Below, in pieces: positions 1 through 5,381 of a DNA stretch of 5,381 nt. Position 1 is the stretch's first letter. The number at the start of each line of letters is the position of its first letter. Source of the stretch: Acidobacteriota bacterium (GTDB lineage Bacteria > Acidobacteriota > UBA890); the NCBI GenBank assembly GCA_002722645.1, contig PBML01000003.1:4808-10188 (forward strand), given 5' to 3'. A program made the translations under genes and the position numbers. The notes under the pieces are model-generated. The model was given only the letters and a program-made list of their open reading frames with translations. It was not told where the DNA came from and did no database searches.

Positions 1-952
1 TCTTGGCCTCCATTTCTCAACCGGGTTTTGCCTTGCAGATCGCCACCGCATCCTAGGCAACCGAAGTAACCCTGATAAGCCCTACAGGAATGAGGCCCTT
101 CGTGCAGGGGCTGACTTAAGCATTCCCATCGAGATTATCGATATAAAGGATGAGTATCTCCCTGAAGTAGTGCTTAATCCAAAGTTTGGCTATGGATCAG
201 GGATGAACCCGTGCATCGACTGCCGCATTTTCATGCTGCAGAAGACCAGAGAAATTATGGAGGAGCGAGGGTACCAGTTCGTCTTTACTGGAGAGGTTTT
301 GGGTCAGCGACCAATGAGCCAGCGACGCCCTCCATTAGACGATGTCGCAGAAGAATCGGGGTTAGGCCGCCTATTGCTTCGCCCGCTCAGTGCCAGATTA
401 TTGCCGGAATCAATCCCAGAGGAGCGGGGTTGGGTAAACCGCGCGGAACTCTTTGACATTTCGGGCCGTTCGCGGAAGAGGCAGATGGAACTAGCTAGTC
501 AGTTCAATATTATTGACTATCCTCAACCGGCAGGTGGTTGCTGCTCTTTGCCGGATGAAAACTACGCCCGGAAGCTGCGGGATTTTCTCGCCCACCGGGG
601 CACCGACGTTACGCCTGATGACATGATGCTGCTTAAAGTGGGACGGCATTTCCGTCTTAGTGGCGACGTAAAGGTGGTGGTTGGCCGGGACCAGGGCGAA
701 AACACTTACCTTGAGCGTTTCATTCAGGGGCGGGCCGAAATCTGGGTTGACGACTTCCCGTCTCCCTTGACGCTCGTCGAAGGCCAACCCACTGCCATTG
801 ACCTTGAAACCGCTTGCCGGATAACGGCTCGATACAGTGACGGCCGCGATGAACCCACCGTGCCAGTACGGTGGCGTCTGGGGGAGAGTGAAGGTCAGCT
901 TACCGTTGTTCCATGTCAAGACGACGCCGAACTGGAGACACTGCGCATTTGA
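1..952 (+). CDS. PP-loop thiouridylase-like protein with NFACT-R-like C-terminus (5' partial)
   Basis: Predicted RNA thiolation enzyme of the MnmA/ThiI-like PP-loop ATPase group, expected to adenylate a base in tRNA (or another RNA) in the cytoplasm and exchange it for sulfur. The frame is open from the left edge, giving 316 codons in the window. The N-terminal SGGxDS ATP-binding loop lies upstream and cannot be checked. Visible family motifs are a GYGxGMNPCIDCR segment with a CxxC pair (codons at 212 and 221), TGEVLGQRPMSQ (about 285-322), a block with RPLSARLLPES, an SGRSRKRQMELA block, and PAGGCC with two adjacent cysteines (539-544). These are followed by a conserved VGRHFRL...VVVGRDQGEN region resembling the NFACT-R type RNA-binding domain known in fusion with such thiouridylases. 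A sulfur carrier follows with a 4-base overlap, which fits a sulfur-transfer role. The family is often annotated loosely as ThiI or TrmU; the exact RNA target is unknown, so no symbol is given. The family call is firm and the substrate is inferred. Confidence 0.88.
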   Translation, partial: LGLHFSTGFCLADRHRILGNRSNPDKPYRNEALRAGADLSIPIEIIDIKDEYLPEVVLNPKFGYGSGMNPCIDCRIFMLQKTREIMEERGYQFVFTGEVLGQRPMSQRRPPLDDVAEESGLGRLLLRPLSARLLPESIPEERGWVNRAELFDISGRSRKRQMELASQFNIIDYPQPAGGCCSLPDENYARKLRDFLAHRGTDVTPDDMMLLKVGRHFRLSGDVKVVVGRDQGENTYLERFIQGRAEIWVDDFPSPLTLVEGQPTAIDLETACRITARYSDGRDEPTVPVRWRLGESEGQLTVVPCQDDAELETLRI

Positions 953-1287
953 GCAGCCAGGCAAGGTCGGCGCGCCGACATCGAAACGACCAGGAGTTAC
1001 GCCGTTATGTCCATGGCACCCTGGCCAGAGACGCTCTGGAAAGACTTGTCCCGGACATACTAATTGACGCACTCGGCACATTTTGCCCAGAGCCCGTCAT
1101 TCGAACGCAAGACAGAATGGCAGATGCCGGGCCCGGTGAAATCGCAATGCTTCTTGCCGATGATGTCGGGGTGGAAATTGATATCCCAGCGTGGTGCCTT
1201 AGCACCGGAAACGAATATCTTGGCCTACTTAAATCAGAGAGCAGCTACAAGGTTTTTGTTCGCCGGGCTTCCTTCGAGCGCCCTTAG
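949..1287 (+). CDS. tusA: TusA-family sulfur carrier protein
   Basis: Small cytoplasmic sulfur carrier that would hold a persulfide on a conserved cysteine and pass it to an acceptor, here most likely the thiouridylase-like enzyme encoded just upstream. The C-terminal 76 residues are a complete TusA/SirA domain: an ILIDALGTFCPEPV segment with the CPxP-type active cysteine (codon 1084-1086), then a PGEIAMLLADD strand and an IPAWCLSTGNEYL helix with a second cysteine (1195-1197). The start is uncertain. TTG at 949 gives 112 residues, overlaps the upstream TGA as TTGA, and has GGAG at 934-937, 11 bases upstream. An in-frame ATG at 913 would give 124 residues but has no well-spaced ribosome binding site. 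No other ATG, GTG or TTG occurs before the core, so either choice leaves an unusual arginine-rich extension of about 36-48 residues before the domain. Its stop overlaps the stop of convergent fixX. The family call is secure; the symbol is by family and not by proven orthology. Confidence 0.87.
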   Translation: MSSQARSARRHRNDQELRRYVHGTLARDALERLVPDILIDALGTFCPEPVIRTQDRMADAGPGEIAMLLADDVGVEIDIPAWCLSTGNEYLGLLKSESSYKVFVRRASFERP

Positions 1288-1595
1288 CCATAGCGATAGG
1301 TCACGCCGTAACCTCCCTTGGGATTACGCCACGACGTATAGCGTCTTGCAACTTGACAAGTCCCGCACTCTAGACAGTCTTCAAAGTTGACGATGCAACT
1401 GTCCTCGTCCTCATTAAGCTTGAAAACCTGGGCCGGACAGATAAAAAGAACTGCGCGATCAACGTCATTCCTGAAGGCCTCTTGGTCAACAGCTATGTGA
1501 CTCTCGTCCGTGAAGCGGCGGCGGACCAAATCAAGACGCTCGTTCATCGACAGGCTCACGTGTGGCTTTAAGTAATCCTTGACGTTGATTCCCAT
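1284..1595 (-). CDS. fixX: FixX ferredoxin-like protein
   Basis: Small 4Fe-4S ferredoxin-like partner of FixC; together they stand in for the single-chain ETF:quinone oxidoreductase, passing electrons from flavoprotein FAD through the cluster toward quinone. The 103-residue product matches the usual FixX length of just under 100. Cluster ligands are visible as C53 in the CPAQVF segment and C74, C77 and C80 in CLECGTC. This is the FixX arrangement for one cluster; C67 is an extra, probably non-ligand cysteine. The C-terminus SWRNPKGGYGVTYRYG is a FixX signature. ATG at 1595 is preferred over an in-frame ATG at 1637 because AGGAG lies 6 bases upstream of it and the longer version would run back into fixC. 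The gene starts 14 bases after the fixC stop, so the two are almost certainly co-transcribed. Its TAA overlaps the tusA stop tail to tail. Confidence 0.94.
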   Translation of the reverse strand: MGINVKDYLKPHVSLSMNERLDLVRRRFTDESHIAVDQEAFRNDVDRAVLFICPAQVFKLNEDEDSCIVNFEDCLECGTCQVARRYTSWRNPKGGYGVTYRYG

Positions 1596-1601
1596 GTTGG
1601 T

Positions 1602-1606
1602 CTCCT
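1602..1606 (-). promoter_or_regulatory. Ribosome binding site of fixX
   Basis: On the minus strand the sequence reads AGGAG, then ACCAAC, then ATG, giving a 6-base spacing. It sits immediately after the fixC stop codon. It decides the fixX start at 1595 and allows reinitiation by ribosomes finishing fixC. It is the clearest Shine-Dalgarno site in the window. Confidence 0.85.
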
Positions 1607-1609
1607 GGC

Positions 1610-2914
1610 TTAAACCAGAGTCTTCCGAGCTTGCCACAGTTGCCTTACCAACCTGAAAAAGTTTACCTCGTCCCGTACTTTGCGCATCAGGCGGCGCCGC
1701 ACTTCTGCCTTTGGCGTATCGTCGACAGTGAAGTAATCGCGCATCAATTCCACGGTGATTCGGGGGTAGCTGTCAACAAATTCCCGATTGGCCCGCAAAA
1801 AATCTACCGTCCCCCGATAATGCTCCAAATCTTGCATGACCCATGAGGCATCCAGCCTGTTCCGATACGACTCTAGACCACTTCGCGAAAAATCTTGTTT
1901 CTCGCGGGCTTCTAGAAATGCCTCTGCCGCAAACACTCCGGAAGCCATTGCCAAGTTTGTTCCCTCGTGATGAATTGAAGGATTGACTAACCCGGCACAA
2001 TCTCCAACCAACATGACTCCAGCGGCGTAAAGGTCGCTGAAATCATCATAGGAATCTTCTGGGATCATCTTAGTCGCGTACTCGACCGTCTCCCCCCCGC
2101 GGAGCAAAGGTGCGACCGAGGAATGAGCCTTAAACTCGTCAAGAAGTTCGTAGGGTGCTGTTTTGCTCCGGAGGTAATCCTCGATTAAACAACCTACGCC
2201 AACTGAGATGCTGTCGCGATTTGTGTATATAAACGCCGAGCCGACCATTCCTTTGACAGCTCCGCCAAAATACTCAACGGCGGCCCCCTGACTGCCCTCG
2301 AGATGGAAGCGGTCTTCGATAATTTCAGAAGGAAGGGCCAGGACTTCTTTCACAGCGTTAACACGATTTCCTGGGGTCATTTTACGTCGCAACCCTGCCG
2401 CCTCTGAGAGCAAGGAATTGGCACCTTCGGCCAAGATCACACAGTCCGCAAAAACATCTCCGTCATCTCGACCTGTGCGAACACCTACCACCCGATCACC
2501 CTCTGTGAGCAAGCCTTCCACCGTTGTTTCACAAATAATTAGAGCGCCTTCTTCTTCCGCCTGCTCAGCAAACCAACGATCGAACCGTGAGCGCAGAGCG
2601 GTGAAGGTGTTGTTATATGGAGGCTTGTCGAAGTGGGCACTTTTCAAGTCGAGAGCGACCTGCGAATCAACATCAAGCACTACCCATCGGCGGTTGACAA
2701 TATGGCGCTCGATGGGCGCCTTTTCCCAAAATTTAGGCACTAGATCAGCGAGCACACCACTGTACAGGATACCTCCGAACAGATTCTTCGCTCCCGGGAA
2801 ATCGCCCCGTTCGATCACTAGAACTTCAACGCCATTCCTCGCAAGGGTGAGCGCTGCAGCGACCCCAGACAAGCCAGCTCCAACGATTACGACTTCAAAT
2901 CTATCGTTCGGCAT
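1610..2914 (-). CDS. fixC: FixC, flavoprotein of ETF:quinone oxidoreductase type
   Basis: FAD-dependent oxidoreductase of the FixC/ETF-QO family, 434 residues, close to the usual FixC length of about 430. It accepts electrons from an electron transfer flavoprotein and, with FixX, delivers them to membrane quinone. The N-terminus EVVIVGAGLSGVAAAL holds the GxGxxG dinucleotide fold (G12, G14, G17), with the ribose-binding acidic residue E35 ending the second strand. A KNLFGG segment near residues 43-48 is typical of the family. The C-terminal FAD motif LVGDCAGLVNP has D305, followed by HHEGTN (E317-N320) and a helix. The ferredoxin domain of long eukaryotic-type ETF-QO is absent, as expected when FixX is separate. 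An in-frame ATG at 3010 would add 32 residues, including a PPPPC stretch read from a G/C tract inside an inverted repeat, so ATG at 2914 just before the fold is chosen; its ribosome binding site is weak. fixA and fixB are not adjacent, so the ETF must come from elsewhere. Confidence 0.93.
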   Translation of the reverse strand: MPNDRFEVVIVGAGLSGVAAALTLARNGVEVLVIERGDFPGAKNLFGGILYSGVLADLVPKFWEKAPIERHIVNRRWVVLDVDSQVALDLKSAHFDKPPYNNTFTALRSRFDRWFAEQAEEEGALIICETTVEGLLTEGDRVVGVRTGRDDGDVFADCVILAEGANSLLSEAAGLRRKMTPGNRVNAVKEVLALPSEIIEDRFHLEGSQGAAVEYFGGAVKGMVGSAFIYTNRDSISVGVGCLIEDYLRSKTAPYELLDEFKAHSSVAPLLRGGETVEYATKMIPEDSYDDFSDLYAAGVMLVGDCAGLVNPSIHHEGTNLAMASGVFAAEAFLEAREKQDFSRSGLESYRNRLDASWVMQDLEHYRGTVDFLRANREFVDSYPRITVELMRDYFTVDDTPKAEVRRRLMRKVRDEVNFFRLVRQLWQARKTLV

Positions 2915-2962
2915 AGAACGTCTTAAATGATTGACAACAAAAGACTTACTGCGAACTTTTAG

Positions 2963-3000
2963 CGGTTGAGCGTAGCATGGGGGAGGGGGGCGCTCAACCG
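2963..3000. repeat. Perfect 10-bp inverted repeat with G-rich 18-base loop
   Basis: CGGTTGAGCG at 2963-2972 is the exact reverse complement of CGCTCAACCG at 2991-3000. The 18-base spacer includes GGGGGAGGGGGG (2979-2990). Arm centres are 28 bases apart. In a fixC transcript starting to the right of 3000 this would be a stable hairpin in the leader with a C-rich loop; in DNA it could be a two-site operator. There is no T-run after the right arm (plus strand) or after the left arm read on the minus strand, so it is not an intrinsic terminator. Confidence 0.75.
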
Positions 3001-3018
3001 AAATGCCCATAGGACCGA

Positions 3019-3027
3019 TGCTATACT
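3019..3027 (+). promoter_or_regulatory. Extended -10 promoter of the VWFA gene, probable leaderless start
   Basis: TGC followed by TATACT (3022-3027) fits the extended -10 pattern TGnTATAAT with one mismatch in the hexamer. No recognisable -35 hexamer lies 16-18 bases upstream, which is usual for extended -10 promoters. The ATG at 3034 begins 6 bases after the hexamer, where transcription would be expected to start, and no spaced Shine-Dalgarno sequence precedes it. Both facts point to a leaderless mRNA. This is judged from consensus only. Confidence 0.45.
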
Positions 3028-3033
3028 TCAGAG

Positions 3034-5381
3034 ATGTATCCTTTCTCGCGAGACCCGTTTACGGTTCGCCTCTGTGCTGCCTTATTGCTTCTGACCATCC
3101 CAGTCTTCACAGGACAGGAAGGAATCCTTTTCGCGTCGATTGGGGCTGTTCCCTCTACAGGGCAGGACACCGAATCACTAGCCATCCAATCAGCCCCGGT
3201 GCGGATCGTCGCGCCGCCGAATCGAGGACAGTGGCTTAGGCGTCTTGCACTCTTCGCGGACGATGCTGCCCAATCCTACGAAGCTATTTTGGGGAGCCCA
3301 GTCCCTGGCGGAACGATCCGCTGGATTCCCGACCCCTTAGCCGCATCCAAGATCGACGCACAGGTCATAATCGAGGATGGAACGGATGGGATGGTTTTAA
3401 GGTTTGATGAACCGTTTGCCATCGTTGCCGAGGATCTTGGGGTCGCCTTCGCGCAAGGATATGCCCGGTGGATCACTGCCTATTCTGTAGCACGGCTTTA
3501 CTTTGGTGCCATCAAAACCTCTGACGCTGCGTGGGCCGACGGTGCAGCATTATTCATGACGGAGTTGCTAGCACGCCGCGATCGTTCCACCACCCCGGTC
3601 CTGTACAACATCGAAGCAGCATACAGTCGCGCGATGCGAAGCCAAGTCGACGTTCATATGATGGATGAAAGCAGCGCAGCCGCTCGTGGCAAAGCACTTG
3701 CAACATTTCGGCTACTGGAAGGGCTCTATGGGGAGGCCGTGATTGGCAAGCTTTTATTGTCAATGTCTAGCTCGCCTTCGGTGAGTGGGATGAGAGAGAC
3801 CATTCTCGCCAATTTACCCCTAGTCTCTCCGACCGACCCGCGCGTAATGCTGGATGCCTGGATGGATCCGCGCGCGACAATCGATCTTGGACTTTCGGAT
3901 GTTCGTGTGGCGAGGAATGGACGGATCATTAGTGGCACAGCCTCCCGTTCTGGAAATGTCCCGGTCTGGAGCCAAGTCGAGGTGACTCTTGCCAATGGTG
4001 AGCGGTTATATGTCGACATACCAGCCAGTACAACACCTGAAGCGTGGGAGCTCGAAATCTCCAGTGAACCGATTGAAGTTCGAATCGATCGAGATAGTCG
4101 TCTACCCGACATCAATCGAAGTAACAATCGATATCGCTTCGGAGACGCCGGCCGCATCAAAGAATTCTTCCCGCTCGATGAGACGTTACAAATCGGCGAA
4201 CTTCATTTTAATGGAGAGATTCAACAGGTTGGCCGTAAACGCGCCGAAGATTTCTCAGTAACTTTGCGAAATCTAACAGACGCGCCCTACGGGCTTGGCC
4301 TTTTAGTAAGTGCGCAGTGGGTTGACCGTCCCGCTTCCCGGACGCAACGGCGAATCTTCATAGTGCTCCCTCCTGGAAAGTCCGTGGTTGCGCAGGACTT
4401 CATTGAATACCCGCGCAGGGGCACTGGTCGAGCTCGGGTCGAAGCACGGTACTGGACCGCTTCGACGCCCGAGGCGCTCACTGAACGATTGTTAAGGGAT
4501 CCCGCCGACCTTCTGAATTCGTACCTAGTCATTCGTAATCCGGTTCAAGTTACTGGCCCAGACGGGGCACCATTGGAGCGGCTGGCGGCGCAACAAATTG
4601 CATCAGCCGCCGAGTTGACGGTTACGGGCGGCGGTTCAGCTTCCCCTGCTGTTCCGCCAGACGACGACCCGCTGAATAGTTCCCAGTTCACTGAGCTGGC
4701 GTCGGCTCCGTTTGGCGTTCGGATTCTTTCACCACCCGCCGCGACAACGCCAATTGATGTAATGACTTTTGCCGTAGCTGTCGATGGACCACCAGCGACT
4801 CTCCTCGAGCTTTATGTTAACGACGAGATTGTTGGACGGGGCACAGGCTCCTCAGCACGCGCGACTTTTGTGGCGACAGAAGACCAGAGTGTGTACCTGT
4901 TGCAAGCTCTGGCGATCGGCCAAGGTGGCGAACTCGCGAGCGATACACGCCTGCTACAACGTGGCGAACTTGGATTTGGAGCCAGCGTTGATCTCGTGAC
5001 GTTGAATCTCACGGTGCGGCAGCCAGGCGGAGGATTCGTTGAGGATCTCACTAATGAAAATTTCATGGTCATTGAAGACGGGGTGCCTCAAGAGATTGTG
5101 AACTTTGCAAAGGGAGAAAACACAGCGGTATCAGCTGCCATGTTGCTGGATACCAGCAGCAGTATGATTGGTGGCGGCATTGCCAGCGCTCGTGCTGGCG
5201 CTAAACGGCTAGTCACCGACCTGTTGCGCGGTAACGACCGTGCCATGGTGATGGGCTTTAACGACCGCGTTTACTTGTATGCAGATTTCACCAGCGACGT
5301 CGTAGAGCTTCGAAAAGCCATTGATGCCACTAAACCCGACGGCGGGACCAAGCTGTTCGATGCCACCGTCGAATCAATTCG
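3034..5381 (+). CDS. Secreted VWFA protein with degenerate M1-like peptidase domain (3' partial)
   Basis: The gene is open for 782 codons and runs off the right edge. ATG 3034 is the first start after an in-frame TAG at 3010. Residues 1-27 form a signal peptide (R6, R12, then hydrophobic 13-25), so the product is exported. Residues about 65-290 resemble the catalytic part of M1/MA-clan peptidases: a YEAILGSPVPGGTIRWIPD segment, then YSVARLYFG (150-158) where HExxHxxFG is expected, and WADGAALF (167-174) where the WxxEGxA glutamate motif is expected. Every zinc ligand is replaced, so it is probably not a protease. An M1-like tail ends at DINRSNNRYRF (359-369). Residues 390-510 are a probable beta sandwich, 532-551 a Gly/Ser/Pro/Asp linker, and 560-650 an Ig-like region. 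Residues 652-695 plus the VWA fold match the VWFA-related acidobacterial domain, with MIDAS D706, S708 and S710, and T772 in GGT. VWA domains bind metal and partner proteins; the actual function is unknown. Confidence 0.85.
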   Translation, partial: MYPFSRDPFTVRLCAALLLLTIPVFTGQEGILFASIGAVPSTGQDTESLAIQSAPVRIVAPPNRGQWLRRLALFADDAAQSYEAILGSPVPGGTIRWIPDPLAASKIDAQVIIEDGTDGMVLRFDEPFAIVAEDLGVAFAQGYARWITAYSVARLYFGAIKTSDAAWADGAALFMTELLARRDRSTTPVLYNIEAAYSRAMRSQVDVHMMDESSAAARGKALATFRLLEGLYGEAVIGKLLLSMSSSPSVSGMRETILANLPLVSPTDPRVMLDAWMDPRATIDLGLSDVRVARNGRIISGTASRSGNVPVWSQVEVTLANGERLYVDIPASTTPEAWELEISSEPIEVRIDRDSRLPDINRSNNRYRFGDAGRIKEFFPLDETLQIGELHFNGEIQQVGRKRAEDFSVTLRNLTDAPYGLGLLVSAQWVDRPASRTQRRIFIVLPPGKSVVAQDFIEYPRRGTGRARVEARYWTASTPEALTERLLRDPADLLNSYLVIRNPVQVTGPDGAPLERLAAQQIASAAELTVTGGGSASPAVPPDDDPLNSSQFTELASAPFGVRILSPPAATTPIDVMTFAVAVDGPPATLLELYVNDEIVGRGTGSSARATFVATEDQSVYLLQALAIGQGGELASDTRLLQRGELGFGASVDLVTLNLTVRQPGGGFVEDLTNENFMVIEDGVPQEIVNFAKGENTAVSAAMLLDTSSSMIGGGIASARAGAKRLVTDLLRGNDRAMVMGFNDRVYLYADFTSDVVELRKAIDATKPDGGTKLFDATVESI

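Larger units (their letters stand above)
2915..3033. promoter_or_regulatory. Divergent intergenic region between fixCX and the VWFA gene
   Basis: These 119 bases must contain the start signals for both divergent units. For the rightward gene there is an extended -10 element next to the ATG. For fixC no convincing promoter was found: the best minus-strand candidate is TTGAGC (2995-3000 side) with a 17-base spacer to TACGCT, but both boxes are poor and lie within the inverted repeat. The most prominent structure is a 10-bp inverted repeat around a G-rich loop. A regulator binding there could affect both genes, but this is inference. Confidence 0.6.

Noticed and set aside
491..1081. 196-codon open frame on the minus strand opposite the thiouridylase gene
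   Set aside because: It has no recognisable family features and lies opposite a frame with clear conserved motifs, so it is an antisense shadow.
1064..1390. 108-codon plus-strand frame overlapping tusA and the end of fixX
   Set aside because: It is out of frame with the TusA domain, antisense to the conserved fixX cluster motif, and shows no domain.
2418..2930. 170-codon plus-strand frame opposite fixC
   Set aside because: Its serine, arginine and threonine-rich composition is typical of the complement of a coding strand, and fixC is intact on the other strand.
2931..2936. Perfect TTGACA on the plus strand as a -35 box
   Set aside because: No acceptable -10 hexamer lies 15-19 bases downstream (AACTTT at best), and it is about 100 bases from the next rightward start.
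2979..2990. G-quadruplex in the GGGGGAGGGGGG tract
   Set aside because: There are only two G-runs, so a stable three-layer intramolecular quadruplex is not possible; at most a weak two-layer form could occur.
2915..3010. Longer fixC start at ATG 3010 adding 32 residues
   Set aside because: The extension reads through the inverted repeat and C-rich tract, adds PPPPC before the FAD fold, has no ribosome binding site, and makes the protein longer than typical FixC.
4081..4140. Cluster of ATCGA-like words suggesting a repeat or binding-site array
   Set aside because: It lies inside the coding frame and is explained by repeated Ile, Asp and Arg codons (RIDRDSR...INRSNNRYR); the spacing is irregular.
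3726..4160. 144-codon minus-strand frame inside the VWFA gene
   Set aside because: It lies opposite the continuous 782-codon frame and has no motifs.

Overview
The window looks like a piece of an acidobacterial chromosome. The clearest indication is the large rightward gene at the right end. Its C-terminus carries the VWFA module typical of large Acidobacteriota proteins: a short beta-rich lead-in with the pattern 'DLTNENFMVIEDG.PQ', followed directly by a von Willebrand A domain with a DTSSS MIDAS motif. Base composition is balanced and coding density is very high. No RNA genes, mobile elements, CRISPR arrays or phage genes are visible, and no stretch longer than about 120 bases lacks a gene.

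Layout, left to right. (1) Bases 1-952, plus strand: the 3' part of a PP-loop thiouridylase-like gene with an NFACT-R-like RNA-binding C-terminus; its ATP-binding N-terminus lies outside the window. (2) Bases 949-1287, plus strand: a TusA-family sulfur carrier whose start overlaps the previous stop. Together these look like an RNA-thiolation (sulfur relay) pair. (3) Bases 1284-2914, minus strand: fixC then fixX, 14 bases apart, encoding a two-subunit ETF:quinone oxidoreductase-type unit (flavoprotein plus 4Fe-4S ferredoxin). The electron-transfer flavoprotein genes fixA and fixB are not beside it. fixX and tusA converge and share four bases at their stops. (4) Bases 2915-3033: the divergent intergenic region. 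It holds a perfect 10-bp inverted repeat around a G-rich loop, and an extended -10 promoter placed so close to the next ATG that the mRNA is probably leaderless. (5) Bases 3034-5381, plus strand: a secreted multidomain protein running off the right edge, with a signal peptide, a degenerate M1-like (gluzincin) peptidase domain that has lost its zinc ligands, beta-sandwich and linker regions, and the acidobacterial VWFA module.

The three units (RNA thiolation, quinone-linked electron transfer, secreted VWFA protein) do not form one obvious pathway. Divergent and convergent orientations separate them into three transcription units. The most unusual points are the apparent pseudopeptidase-VWFA fusion, the structured divergent promoter, and the tight coupling of the thiouridylase-like enzyme to an N-terminally extended TusA.
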